From the NCBI GenBank assembly GCA_038521865.1, contig JBCBKO010000005.1, positions 62,001-126,000 on the forward strand: a DNA stretch of 64,000 bases, written 5' to 3'. Below are positions 26,692 to 35,037 of this stretch, piece by piece. The notes under the pieces are model-generated. The model made no database searches and was not told the DNA's origin. It was given only the letters and a program-made list of their open reading frames with translations. How positions within the stretch are numbered: the first letter of the stretch is position 1; each line of letters opens with the position of its first letter. Source of the DNA: CALBPI01 sp038521865 (GTDB lineage: Bacteria > Pseudomonadota > Gammaproteobacteria > Steroidobacterales > Woeseiaceae). A program made the translations under genes and the position numbers.

Positions 26692-27279
26692 GTGAGTCTT
26701 ATATCGTTTCTCAATCAGCCTTGGGATGGGCTTCGGAAGGCTGGGTCTAGCAAGTTCTCCCAAGCGTCGGTCTTCGTTCCCGTGCTGGGCTATTTCATAC
26801 TGTTTGGCGAAGCTGCAAACGAGTACTTCGAGCTAGTCATCGATGCGGATGGGGTTTTCAGCCTTTGGCGCGTCTATTGGCTCTACTTCGGTGCAACCTT
26901 TATCGCCATCGCTCAGATTATCTTCAACGTCCGCTGCCCGGCAGAAATAAAGCAGCATGGAACCGCCTACGAGTTCGTTGCTAAGGAAGAAAAGACGATC
27001 AATCGGCAGCGGCAAGGGGATATAGAGAATTTCCTGAAAAATCATACGTATGCGGGCGACGAAGTAGATGAAATGACCCTGGCGGCTCGAATGACGGCAT
27101 ATGTTGAGGCTCAAAAAGAGGCGGATCCGAAGACTCGTCGGGTGGTGACCGGGTTTTATGCAGCAGGTCTGGGAATGGTTCTGGTTCCCACGCTAACAAC
27201 GTTTTGCCAGATCGGCGTTGAGGCCTTTGGGAAGGTCGTCTATTGGATTGCCAAAGCTGCCGGCTACTCACCAATCTGA
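26692..27279 (+). CDS. membrane protein of unknown function between duplicated terminators
   Basis: 195 residues from a GTG at 26692, with CCGGAAG upstream. Predicted helices: ASVFVPVLGYFILFG (about 27-41), VYWLYFGATFIAIAQIIF (about 63-80) and VVTGFYAAGLGMVLVPTLTTF (about 152-172). A polar segment of about 70 residues with Glu/Lys/Arg-rich helices lies between the second and third helix, likely cytoplasmic. I recognise no family. It starts 33 bases after one terminator and ends 31 bases before an identical one, so it is a transcriptionally insulated single-gene insert in an otherwise conserved housekeeping order. Confidence 0.6.
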   Translation: MSLISFLNQPWDGLRKAGSSKFSQASVFVPVLGYFILFGEAANEYFELVIDADGVFSLWRVYWLYFGATFIAIAQIIFNVRCPAEIKQHGTAYEFVAKEEKTINRQRQGDIENFLKNHTYAGDEVDEMTLAARMTAYVEAQKEADPKTRRVVTGFYAAGLGMVLVPTLTTFCQIGVEAFGKVVYWIAKAAGYSPI

Positions 27280-27310
27280 TAAGGGATCTGAGGGTCGCAG
27301 CATCAAGCGA

Positions 27311-27346
27311 GTAAAGAAAAAGGCCGCACATTGTGCGGCCTTTTTT
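27311..27346 (+). repeat. 36-bp direct repeat, right copy
   Basis: Identical to 26623-26658. It contains the same bidirectional hairpin and lies between the gene at 26692 and the convergent rpmG gene. Confidence 0.95.
27311..27346. terminator. bidirectional terminator, copy 2 of a direct repeat
   Basis: Same GGCCGCA / TGCGGCC hairpin flanked by A-run and T-run. It can end transcription both from the membrane protein gene (+) and from rpmB-rpmG (-). Confidence 0.85.
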
Positions 27347-27393
27347 GTTTCCGGCTGAATTAAATCTCAGCTAGCAAAGATCACCCGGAGGGA

Positions 27394-27549
27394 TTACTTG
27401 ATCTTCGCTTCTTTGTAGAGGACATGCTTGCGGACAACTGGGTCGTACTTCTTGGTTTCCATCTTTTCAGGATGCAGACGCTTGTTCTTGTGCGTCGTGT
27501 AGAAGTGACCGGTGCCGGCGGAAGAGACGAGGCGAATTTTTTCACGCAT
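27394..27549 (-). CDS. rpmG: 50S ribosomal protein L33
   Basis: 51 residues, the normal length of L33. The sequence REKIRLVSSAGTGHFYTT and the end VLYKEAKIK match bacterial L33. It lacks the four cysteines of the zinc-ribbon form, so it is the C-minus type. It lies 29 bases after rpmB on the same strand, the conserved rpmB-rpmG pair. Confidence 0.95.
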   Translation of the reverse strand: MREKIRLVSSAGTGHFYTTHKNKRLHPEKMETKKYDPVVRKHVLYKEAKIK

Positions 27550-27578
27550 GTTTGAGGCTCCTGAGGCGAACGTCTGAG

Positions 27579-27815
27579 TTAGACGCGCTGGCCGTTGGCA
27601 CGCAGGTCGGTAACGACCTTCTCGATGCCGTGTTTATCGATGATCCGCATGCCTTTCGTGGATACACGCAGGCGGACGTAACGCTTTTCCGACTCCAGCC
27701 AGAAACGGTGCCACTGGAGGTTCGGCAGGAAGCGTCGACGCGTCTTGTTGTGCGCGTGCGAGACGTTATTACCGGACATCGGCCCTTTGCCGGTGACTTG
27801 GCATACCTTGGACAT
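27579..27815 (-). CDS. rpmB: 50S ribosomal protein L28
   Basis: 78 residues from the ATG at 27815. SKVCQVTGKGPMSGNNVSHA and the LQWHRFWLES and LRVSTKGMRIIDKHG blocks are characteristic of L28. No CXXC pairs, so not the zinc form. First gene of rpmB-rpmG; a leader of unknown start lies in 27816-27982. Confidence 0.96.
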   Translation of the reverse strand: MSKVCQVTGKGPMSGNNVSHAHNKTRRRFLPNLQWHRFWLESEKRYVRLRVSTKGMRIIDKHGIEKVVTDLRANGQRV

Positions 27816-27982
27816 GACTAAACCTATGTAGTGTCTTGGCCGGGAACCCCGGCAGAGAGCCGCGCACAATAGCCCAAGGTCGGGGCGATTTCAAGCATTC
27901 GTAGCCGGAAATCCCTATCCATAATGACAATTGCCATGCGCTGCCTATACTGCGTCCCAGCAATCGCTGGGGGGCGTGCCAA

Positions 27983-29047
27983 ATGAAGAATTTCTCGTTC
28001 GGAGTCGCTGCGGTCGTCATCGCCGCTGCGGCTTATTTGACCCTGTGGCCCGTCGCGGTCGAGCCAATCGCCTGGAATGCGCCGTCAGATGCGGGTTACA
28101 CGGGTGATTTCACGCCCAATCAGCGACTTGCAGGGATGGAATTGGTCGACTTGGGGCGCTACTACGGCCCAGAGGACGCCGATATCGGCCCTGACCGCCT
28201 GATTTACGCCGCGACACACGGGGGCGAGATTCTCAGAGTGCAGCAAGACGGCAGCGTCAGCGTGTTCGCCGAGACGGGCGGGCGCCCCCTCGGGATCGAA
28301 TTTGATGCGACCGGCACGCTGTGGGTTGCCGACGCGTATCGCGGTCTGCTCTCCGTCTCCGCCGACGGCACGGTCAGGTTGCGGTCGGACCAGACGAGCG
28401 ATGGTTCACCGATCCTCTACGCGGACGACGTCGACATCGCGCCCGATGGCGCCGTGTATTTTTCTGACGCTTCAACGCGATTCAGCGCGCAGGCGATGGA
28501 CGACACGCTAGAGGCGTCCGTGTTCGATCTCATGGAACACTCGGATAACGGACGCGTGCTGCGCTACGACCCGAACTCGGGGGAGACCACGGTCTTCGCC
28601 AGTGGCCTCACCTTTGCAAATGGCATTGCGATTATTGGCGACTCGATCTTCGTTGCGGAAACCGGGGCTTACAGAATCTGGCGCTATCCCCTGGCTGGAG
28701 GCGCCGGCGAGGTGATCATCGACAATTTGCCCGGCTTTCCGGACAACCTGAACCCCGGGCCGAACGGCACGCTGTGGTTTGGGCTGGCGAGCCCGCGTAA
28801 TTTGCTGATCGACAACCTGTCGGACTCTCCGTTCCTGCGGAAGGTGATCATGCGGCTGCCATCCTCGATGCGCCCCGCACCCGTTCGATACGGCTTCGTC
28901 GGGCGTGTCGACACCGAGGGTGAGGTCATCGAGACGCTGCAGGATCCTTCCGGCAAGTTCGCGCTGACCACTGGCGCGATTTCGCTGCCCGATGGCCGTG
29001 TCTTGATTACGTCGCTGACGGAGCCGAGTCTCGGCATTCTTGAGTAG
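27983..29047 (+). CDS. SMP-30/strictosidine-synthase-like beta-propeller protein
   Basis: 354 residues with an N-terminal signal or anchor (FSFGVAAVVIAAAAYLTLW). The rest is a six-bladed propeller; repeats include EILRVQQDGSVSVFAET, LWVADAYRGLLSVSADG, ADDVDIAPDGAVYFSDAS (about 150) and TFANGIAIIGDSIFVAETGAYRIWRYPL. This layout matches the strictosidine-synthase/APMAP and gluconolactonase group, whose members are calcium-dependent esterases or lactonases. The substrate is unknown. It is divergent from rpmB. Confidence 0.8.
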   Translation: MKNFSFGVAAVVIAAAAYLTLWPVAVEPIAWNAPSDAGYTGDFTPNQRLAGMELVDLGRYYGPEDADIGPDRLIYAATHGGEILRVQQDGSVSVFAETGGRPLGIEFDATGTLWVADAYRGLLSVSADGTVRLRSDQTSDGSPILYADDVDIAPDGAVYFSDASTRFSAQAMDDTLEASVFDLMEHSDNGRVLRYDPNSGETTVFASGLTFANGIAIIGDSIFVAETGAYRIWRYPLAGGAGEVIIDNLPGFPDNLNPGPNGTLWFGLASPRNLLIDNLSDSPFLRKVIMRLPSSMRPAPVRYGFVGRVDTEGEVIETLQDPSGKFALTTGAISLPDGRVLITSLTEPSLGILE

Positions 29048-29052
29048 CCGCG

Positions 29053-29673
29053 TCAGAGCTGGCCGCGCGCAGCTAACGAGACCGTGTCGCTGTCGCCCAC
29101 CACGACGTGGTCGAGCAGGCGGATATCGACGAGGGCCAAGGCCTTGTTCAATCGCCGCGTGATGTCGGCATCAGCTTGGCTCGGTTCTGCGACTCCGCTC
29201 GGGTGGTTGTGAGCGACTATCAAAGCCGCCGCATTTCGGCGCAGCGCTTCCTTGACCACCTCACGCGGGTACACGGAAGTGCCATCGATCGTGCCGCGGA
29301 ACAGGATTTGGAAATCGAGCACCCGATGGCGGTTATCGAGGTACAAACAACAAAACACCTCGTGCTCCAGGTCACGCAATTTGGCACGCAGAAACCGGTA
29401 CGTATCACCGGGGCTGCGTATTGCGTGTCGGTCCGGTAGGCGTGCGGTTTGGTAACGCGCGGCCAGCTCCGCGATACACCGCACCCGTCGGGCGCGCACC
29501 GGGCCGATGTTGGGCAAGCGCTTTAGATCATCGACATCGGAACCCAGTAGCCCACGCAACCCGCCGGTCTGCGATAGCCAAACTTCGGCCATATCGGTGT
29601 CGCTGCCGTCTGGTAACAACAGCAGCGCCAGCAACTCGGCGGTAGAACGCTCATCAGCGGTGGAAATCGACAT
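29053..29673 (-). CDS. radC: RadC-family JAMM/MPN domain protein
   Basis: 206 residues. Helix-hairpin-helix segment LKRLPNIGPVRARRVRCIAEL (about 50-70), then the JAMM metalloprotease-like motif with AHNHPSGVAEPSQADADI (His-x-His, Ser, Asp; about 153-170). The usual family N-terminus (RPREKLL...LSDAELLA) is trimmed to DERSTAELLALLLLPDG. Despite its name the cellular role is unsettled. It lies between the propeller gene and coaBC, the place next to rpmB where RadC is often found. Confidence 0.87.
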   Translation of the reverse strand: MSISTADERSTAELLALLLLPDGSDTDMAEVWLSQTGGLRGLLGSDVDDLKRLPNIGPVRARRVRCIAELAARYQTARLPDRHAIRSPGDTYRFLRAKLRDLEHEVFCCLYLDNRHRVLDFQILFRGTIDGTSVYPREVVKEALRRNAAALIVAHNHPSGVAEPSQADADITRRLNKALALVDIRLLDHVVVGDSDTVSLAARGQL

Positions 29674-29800
29674 GGTGCATATCCCTTGCAGCCCTTCTCT
29701 GTCATTCAGGATGCACTTGCCGGGTCTTCTCAGCAGGGCGCCATTGTGCGCAAGGTGCCCGGATTAGCTAGACTGCGCACGTTTTCTTACGGGCAGGCGT

Positions 29801-30988
29801 ATGACCCATGTATTGCTCGGCGTTACCGGTGGTATCGCTGTATATAAGAGTCCGGATCTCACGCGGCGGCTGATCGACCGAGGCGCCAGTGTGCAGGTCG
29901 TGATGACCGAAGGCGCGCAGGCATTCGTGACGCCGCTGACGTTCCAGGCGGTTTCCGGTCGCCTGGTGCGCACCGATTTGTTTGATACCGAGGCCGAGGC
30001 GGCAATGGGTCATATCGAACTTGCGCGCTGGGCGGATAGCGTCGTGATCGCGCCTGCGAGCGCCGATTTCATCGCGCGCTTCGCGGCGGGCATGGGCGAC
30101 GACTTGTTGACCACCGTGTGCCTCGCCACCGAAGCGCAGATCTACATTGCGCCAGCGATGAATCGTCAGATGTGGTCGAGCCCCGCCGTACAGGACAATA
30201 TGCAAACGCTTCGTGATCGCGGTGTCATCGTGCTTGGTCCGGGTGAGGGTGATCAGGCCTGTGGCGAGGTGGGTGCAGGGCGCATGCTCGAACCTGCAGT
30301 GATCGCAGATGGCGTCATGCACCCACAGGATGGCCCACTAGCGGGCAAACGCGTGGTGATCACCGCCGGTCCGACGCGTGAGCCGATCGATCCAGTGCGC
30401 TATCTGACCAACCGCAGCTCCGGAAAAATGGGCTACGCCATCGCTGCAGCGGCGCGCGAAGCGGGTGCCCAGGTGACGCTGGTTAGCGGTCCCGTGGCGC
30501 TCTCGCCGCTTGAGGGCGTCGACCTGATCAGCGTGGAGACAGCCGAGGAGATGGCGGGAGCGGTGGATGCGACCGTCGCAGGTGCCGATGTCTTTATCAG
30601 CTCCGCGGCGGTGTCCGACTATCGGCCGGCGACCTGCGCCGAAGAGAAGATTAAGAAAAAGCACGACAGCATGTCGCTGGAGCTGACCCGCAACCCGGAC
30701 ATTCTCGCGGCAGTTTCTGCGCGGCATGATCGGCCGTTTACGGTCGGCTTCGCCGCCGAAACGCATTCGGTGCTCGAGAACGCGCGCGGCAAGCTTGAGC
30801 GCAAGAATCTCGACCTGATTATTGCGAATCAGGTCGGTAGAAACCTCGCCTTCGACCGCGACGATAATGCCGCCACCGCACTTTGGGCGGACGGCCAGCG
30901 CGTGTTCGTGCAACAACCGAAGACCACACTGGCGCGCGAGCTGATCAGCTGTATCGCCGAACGATTCAAGGAAAGCGACCGTGATTGA
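29801..30988 (+). CDS. coaBC: bifunctional phosphopantothenoylcysteine decarboxylase/synthetase
   Basis: 395 residues. The N-terminal CoaC flavodoxin-like domain has GVTGGIAVYKSPDL, ASADFIARFAAG and the PAMNRQMW motif (about 127). The C-terminal CoaB domain has TAGPTREPIDPVRYLTNRSSGKMG (about 190) and the KIKKK segment (about 284). The protein turns 4'-phosphopantothenate and cysteine into 4'-phosphopantetheine, the substrate of CoaD. dut overlaps its end by eight bases. Confidence 0.95.
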   Translation: MTHVLLGVTGGIAVYKSPDLTRRLIDRGASVQVVMTEGAQAFVTPLTFQAVSGRLVRTDLFDTEAEAAMGHIELARWADSVVIAPASADFIARFAAGMGDDLLTTVCLATEAQIYIAPAMNRQMWSSPAVQDNMQTLRDRGVIVLGPGEGDQACGEVGAGRMLEPAVIADGVMHPQDGPLAGKRVVITAGPTREPIDPVRYLTNRSSGKMGYAIAAAAREAGAQVTLVSGPVALSPLEGVDLISVETAEEMAGAVDATVAGADVFISSAAVSDYRPATCAEEKIKKKHDSMSLELTRNPDILAAVSARHDRPFTVGFAAETHSVLENARGKLERKNLDLIIANQVGRNLAFDRDDNAATALWADGQRVFVQQPKTTLARELISCIAERFKESDRD

Positions 30989-31436
30989 TTTGCAGGTGAA
31001 GATTCTCGACCCGCGCGTGGGCGACTCAATCGAGTTGCCGAGCTACGCCACTGAGGGTTCGGCGGGCATGGATATTCGTGCCTGTATCGACGCGCCGCTG
31101 GAAGTAGCACCTGGGGAAACACACCTTGTGCCAAGCGGTATGGCGGTCTACGTAGGTGATCCGGCCTATGCCGCGGTGCTGTTGCCGCGCTCCGGGCTAG
31201 GCCACAAGCATGGGCTGGTGCTCGGTAACCTCACCGGGCTGATCGACTCCGACTATCAGGGGCAGCTATTCGTCTCGATCTGGAATCGCGGCAGTAAGAC
31301 CTACACGATCGAAGTAGGCGAGCGGATCGCACAGATGGTGATCGTACCGGTAGCGCACGCGCGCATGAACGTTGTGGATGAGTTCGAACAGAGCGGCCGA
31401 GGCGCGGGCGGCTTCGGGTCGTCAGGTCGCAATTAG
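30981..31436 (+). CDS. dut: deoxyuridine 5'-triphosphate nucleotidohydrolase
   Basis: 151 residues, standard for the trimeric enzyme. All five motifs are present: AGMDIRA, PRSGLGHKHG, GNLTGLIDSDYQG with the catalytic Asp, RIAQMVIVP and the C-terminal RGAGGFGSSGRN that closes over the active site. It keeps uracil out of DNA and supplies dUMP. coaBC-dut is a conserved gammaproteobacterial pair. Confidence 0.96.
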   Translation: MIDLQVKILDPRVGDSIELPSYATEGSAGMDIRACIDAPLEVAPGETHLVPSGMAVYVGDPAYAAVLLPRSGLGHKHGLVLGNLTGLIDSDYQGQLFVSIWNRGSKTYTIEVGERIAQMVIVPVAHARMNVVDEFEQSGRGAGGFGSSGRN

Positions 31437-32059
31437 TTCGAGGCGGTCAATTCCGAGTAGCGCTGAATCGCGACCTGGAATTCTTCTCGCAGGTTCTCCG
31501 CACTGCGCTTGTAGTCAGCAACCCGACCTTCGTAACGCAGAATGCCATCTTTTGTTTCCTTGATATCGTTGGCAAGTGCCGGGCGAATCATCGGCGCGTC
31601 AGGATCGATGTTGTAGGGCTTGAAAGCCGCCGCTTCGTCGAGCAGCGACACGAGCCGTTTGCGCAGGTTGGTCAGGTACAGCTCAGAAACCCGAGACTGC
31701 GCTTCCACCAACTCGACGCGTCGGTCGCGATGGCGTTCGATCTCGTTCACAGAAAGGTAGGTGGCGAGCAGCGCGCGGTCAGCCCGGCGGGCACGCTCGA
31801 GATCGGCCTTCGCTTCTTCGGCTGCCGCGATCGCGGCCAACTCTTCTTCGGTGATCTTGCCGCGAATGCTGCCTACAGTGACGCCGTGTTCGTTCAGAAC
31901 CTCTTTTTCCTGATCCGCGTATTCCGCTGGGATCGAATCTCCTACGTGGACGACGCCGTTTTCATCGACCCACTTGTAGAGCTGCGGTGCACGGTCGGTC
32001 GCAGCCCAGAGCGGGCCGGCAGAAACCAGCATTCCCAGCAAAAGCGTTGTCGTGCGCAT
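31433..32059 (-). CDS. DUF4124 periplasmic protein
   Basis: 208 residues from the likely ATG near 32059 (an upstream GTG at 32116 and an ATG nine bases upstream are also in frame). Signal peptide to about residue 20 (LLLGMLVSAGPLWAA), then the DUF4124 segment YKWVDENGVVHVGDSIPAEY, and a long charged helical region (about 70-200) that is probably a coiled coil. DUF4124 is common in secreted gammaproteobacterial proteins of unknown role. It is convergent with dut (four-base overlap). Confidence 0.75.
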   Translation of the reverse strand: MRTTTLLLGMLVSAGPLWAATDRAPQLYKWVDENGVVHVGDSIPAEYADQEKEVLNEHGVTVGSIRGKITEEELAAIAAAEEAKADLERARRADRALLATYLSVNEIERHRDRRVELVEAQSRVSELYLTNLRKRLVSLLDEAAAFKPYNIDPDAPMIRPALANDIKETKDGILRYEGRVADYKRSAENLREEFQVAIQRYSELTASN

Positions 32060-32136
32060 TCGGAACATCCTCAAGATTTTACCTAATCGGCCGGGCCGAT
32101 TAGAGAGCTGTGTCACGATTTATTCCTCGAAATTCG

Positions 32137-32781
32137 TCATAAAACACCGTATTTGGTCCGGTATTGCTTTACGGCCGCCAAGGTTTCGGGTTCTCCGCCC
32201 TCCTGCTCGAGTACTGTCACGAGATCATCGAGAGTCGCAAGTGCGCTCACGGTGACGCCCAATGATTGTTCGACCTCCTGCACGGCAGAAAGTGTCCCAG
32301 TGCCCCGCTCGCGCCGATCCAGTGCGATGACGATGCCAGCCACCTCGGCGCCGGCCTCCCGGATCATCTCGACGCTCTCGCGAATGGCAGTGCCGGCGGT
32401 AATCACGTCATCAACGATCACCACTTTGCCGGTCAGCGGGCCGCCTACGATGTTGCCGCCCTCGCCATGGTCTTTCGCCTCTTTGCGATTAAACGCGTAG
32501 GGCACATCGCGATCGTGGCGATCTGCCAACGCGGCTGCGGCCAATGCGGCAAGCGGAATGCCCTTGTAGGCTGGTCCGAAAATGACGTCGCAGTTGGGAT
32601 GGTGTTCGTGAATCGTGTCCGCGTACCCGCGCCCGAGTGCGGCGGCCGCACGGCCACTCGAGAGAGAACCGGCATTGAAGAAGTAGGGGCTGACTCGCCC
32701 GGATTTCAGGGTGAAGGAACCGAAGCGCAGCGCGCCTGCAGCGCGCGCCATTGCGACAAACTCCAGTGTCGGTTCCGGCAT
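32137..32781 (-). CDS. pyrE: orotate phosphoribosyltransferase
   Basis: 214 residues. FGSFTLKSGRVSPYFFNAG near the start, the catalytic loop KEAKDHGEGGNIVG (about 100) and the PRPP-binding VVIVDDVITAGTA (about 119-131) are all conserved. It forms OMP from orotate and PRPP in pyrimidine synthesis. It is divergent from xthA with a 61-base gap holding both promoters. Confidence 0.95.
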   Translation of the reverse strand: MPEPTLEFVAMARAAGALRFGSFTLKSGRVSPYFFNAGSLSSGRAAAALGRGYADTIHEHHPNCDVIFGPAYKGIPLAALAAAALADRHDRDVPYAFNRKEAKDHGEGGNIVGGPLTGKVVIVDDVITAGTAIRESVEMIREAGAEVAGIVIALDRRERGTGTLSAVQEVEQSLGVTVSALATLDDLVTVLEQEGGEPETLAAVKQYRTKYGVL

Positions 32782-32842
32782 GAGTCCCCTTCAGCGCCAT
32801 CCCTTACAGTTTTGATAGTATGCCATTTTCGGCGCGACTCCC

Positions 32843-33619
32843 ATGTTTCGAATCATTACTTTGAACGCCAACGGCATCCGTGCCGCGGCCCGCAAGGGTG
32901 TGTACGACTGGCTGGCAAAACAAAACGCCGATGTCGTGTGCATTCAGGAGACCAAGGCGCAGGTTCACCAGCTCGAAGACCCGATGTTCAGCCCCGAGGG
33001 CTATCACACGGTGTACGTCGATGCGGAGAAAAAAGGCTATAGCGGCGTCGCCATTTATTCGCGTCACAAGCCCGACAAGATCGTGCGCGGGCTCGGCATT
33101 GAAGCGATCGATAACGAAGGCCGCTACGTCGAAGTGCAGCTGCCCGGCATCGCTGTAGCTTCGGTGTATCTGCCGTCCGGTACCTCAGGCGATGAGCGAC
33201 AAGCGTTCAAAATGGATGTGCTCGCTCAGTTCCACGAACACCTCAAAAAATTGAAGCGCCGACGTCGCGAGTACGTCATCTGCGGCGACTTCAACATCGC
33301 GCATACCAAAGAAGACATTCGCAACTGGCGCGGCAATCAGAAGAACTCGGGTTTCCTCCCTGAAGAGCGCGAGTGGATGGATGTGTTGTTTAACGAGACA
33401 AAGTACGTCGACAGTTTCCGCGAACTCGAGCAAGAGCCGCACCAATACACGTGGTGGTCGAACCGTGGCCAGGCATGGGCGAACAACACAGGTTGGCGCA
33501 TCGACTACCAGGTGACTACTCCTGGCCTCGCCGGCAAGGTGCTCGCCACCGACATCTACCGCGATGAGCGATTCTCCGACCACGCACCGTTTACCGTTGA
33601 CTACAACTTCACTCTCTAA
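32843..33619 (+). CDS. xthA: exodeoxyribonuclease III family AP endonuclease
   Basis: 258 residues of the endonuclease/exonuclease/phosphatase fold. TLNANGIRAA at the start, metal-binding Glu in IQETKAQ, YLPSG, GDFNIAH (about 148), RIDYQV (about 220) and the catalytic SDHAPF are intact. It cleaves DNA at abasic sites and trims 3' blocks, acting after MutM or MutY. pyrE-xthA divergence is common in gammaproteobacteria. The last 56 bases overlap the ampG-like gene. Confidence 0.93.
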   Translation: MFRIITLNANGIRAAARKGVYDWLAKQNADVVCIQETKAQVHQLEDPMFSPEGYHTVYVDAEKKGYSGVAIYSRHKPDKIVRGLGIEAIDNEGRYVEVQLPGIAVASVYLPSGTSGDERQAFKMDVLAQFHEHLKKLKRRRREYVICGDFNIAHTKEDIRNWRGNQKNSGFLPEEREWMDVLFNETKYVDSFRELEQEPHQYTWWSNRGQAWANNTGWRIDYQVTTPGLAGKVLATDIYRDERFSDHAPFTVDYNFTL

Positions 33620-34961
33620 GTGGCGCGACACGTGGCTTAGGCCCACTATCGTCACCAATTTCTTTCTGGGGTTCTCGGGCGGTCTGCCATTCCCCTTGGT
33701 CTACGCGACCCTGACTGCGTGGCTGGAAGATGCGAGCATCGCGCGCAGCACGATCTCTACATTTGCGTGGATCGGGTTCGCGTACTCGTTCAAATATCTT
33801 TGGGCGCCGCTGGTCGATGCCGTTCGCATTCCCGTGCTCACGACCCTGTTGGGTCGGCGTCGCGCTTGGTTGGTGGTTGCCCAACTCGGCATCGCGTTGT
33901 CGCTGATCAGTATGGCGGTGTCCGACCCCGCTGAGGCGATGCTGCCCTTCACGCTTTCGGCAATCGCGGTTGCCCTGTTGTCAGCGACGCAGGATATCGT
34001 GATTGATGCGTATCGTATTGAGTCTGATGACCAGGGTATACAAGGTGTGCTTGCCGCCGCCTATCAGTACGGCTATCGCATTGCGCTGATCGCCTCGACA
34101 GCAGGTGCGTTGCTGCTTGCTGACACGCGCGGCTGGGAGACCGCGTATTTCGTGATGGCGCTGTTAATGGGGGTTGGGTTGTTGGCGGTTTTGATGTCGC
34201 CTGAGCCTGCGTCCGTCTCAAAGCCGTCCGGTGGGACCGCGCTCGGGCGGCTCAAGGAATACCTCGCCGACCCGTTTATCGATTTCTTTTCACGCGTCGG
34301 GTGGATTTCACTGCTCATCCTCGCTTACATCCTGTTCTACCGGGTGAGCGATTATGTGCTCGGTATTCTCGCGAATCCGTTCTACCTCGATATCGGGTTT
34401 ACGAAGTCGGACGTTGCGTACATCGCCAAAGGCTACGGCGTGTTCGTGTCGCTAGCCGGAATTGCGGCCGGCGGTGTGGCCGTGTTGAAGCTCGGTATTC
34501 ATCGCAGCCTCATCGTGGCAAGCGTGCTGATCGCAGCAACCAACCTCGGGTTCATTTTTCTGGCCTTCCAGGGTCCGAAGCTCTCTGCGTTGGCGGTAAC
34601 AATCAGTGGCGACAACTTTGCCCAGGGGTTTTCGGGCACGGTGCTGATCGCTTATCTGGCGAGTCTCACTAATACAAAGTTCACAGCGACCCAGTACGCG
34701 TTGTTCAGCTCGCTCAGTGTGCTGCTCGGCAAATTTCTCGCGAAATACTCTGGCAACGTACAGGAGTGGTCGGGCTGGACGAGCGTGTTTTCCGACTTCA
34801 TGACCTCGCCGGCACGCGACGCCGATTGGGCGGGTTGGATCGGGTTTTTCGGTTACGCAGCGCTGTGCGGCTTGCCCTCGATTGTGCTCGCGTGCATCGT
34901 CGCGATCCCTGCACTCAGGCCGCCACCCACAGTCCAGGACGAACCTACCGATAAACCGTAA
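33564..34961 (+). CDS. ampG: AmpG-family muropeptide/MFS transporter
   Basis: 465 residues with 12-14 membrane helices. FFLGFSGGLPFPLVYATLTAWL near the start and the SATQDIVIDAYRIE block (about 145) are AmpG signatures. AmpG imports anhydro-muropeptides for wall recycling; ampD and nagZ are not nearby. The ATG at 33564 overlaps xthA by 56 bases and has no clear ribosome-binding site; a TTG at 33597 is the only later option before the first helix, so an overlap of at least 23 bases is unavoidable. Confidence 0.88.
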   Translation: MSDSPTTHRLPLTTTSLSKWRDTWLRPTIVTNFFLGFSGGLPFPLVYATLTAWLEDASIARSTISTFAWIGFAYSFKYLWAPLVDAVRIPVLTTLLGRRRAWLVVAQLGIALSLISMAVSDPAEAMLPFTLSAIAVALLSATQDIVIDAYRIESDDQGIQGVLAAAYQYGYRIALIASTAGALLLADTRGWETAYFVMALLMGVGLLAVLMSPEPASVSKPSGGTALGRLKEYLADPFIDFFSRVGWISLLILAYILFYRVSDYVLGILANPFYLDIGFTKSDVAYIAKGYGVFVSLAGIAAGGVAVLKLGIHRSLIVASVLIAATNLGFIFLAFQGPKLSALAVTISGDNFAQGFSGTVLIAYLASLTNTKFTATQYALFSSLSVLLGKFLAKYSGNVQEWSGWTSVFSDFMTSPARDADWAGWIGFFGYAALCGLPSIVLACIVAIPALRPPPTVQDEPTDKP

Positions 34962-34970
34962 CGCGCGGCA

Positions 34971-34999
34971 TTGGCTTTGTCATAGACGAGACCTATACT
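34971..34999 (+). promoter_or_regulatory. likely sigma-70 promoter of marC-like gene
   Basis: TTGGCT (34971-34976), 17-base spacer and TATACT (34994-34999) closely match the sigma-70 consensus. The start would be near 35006, about 30 bases before the GTG at 35038. Confidence 0.55.
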
Positions 35000-35037
35000 C
35001 CGCGCTTTCACCAGTCCTGACTGAAGGTTAGCGCGTC

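Noticed and set aside
26623..27346. Insertion sequence or transposon bounded by direct repeats
   Set aside because: The repeats are terminators, there are no inverted ends and the enclosed gene is not a transposase. Kept as a duplicated-terminator insertion instead.
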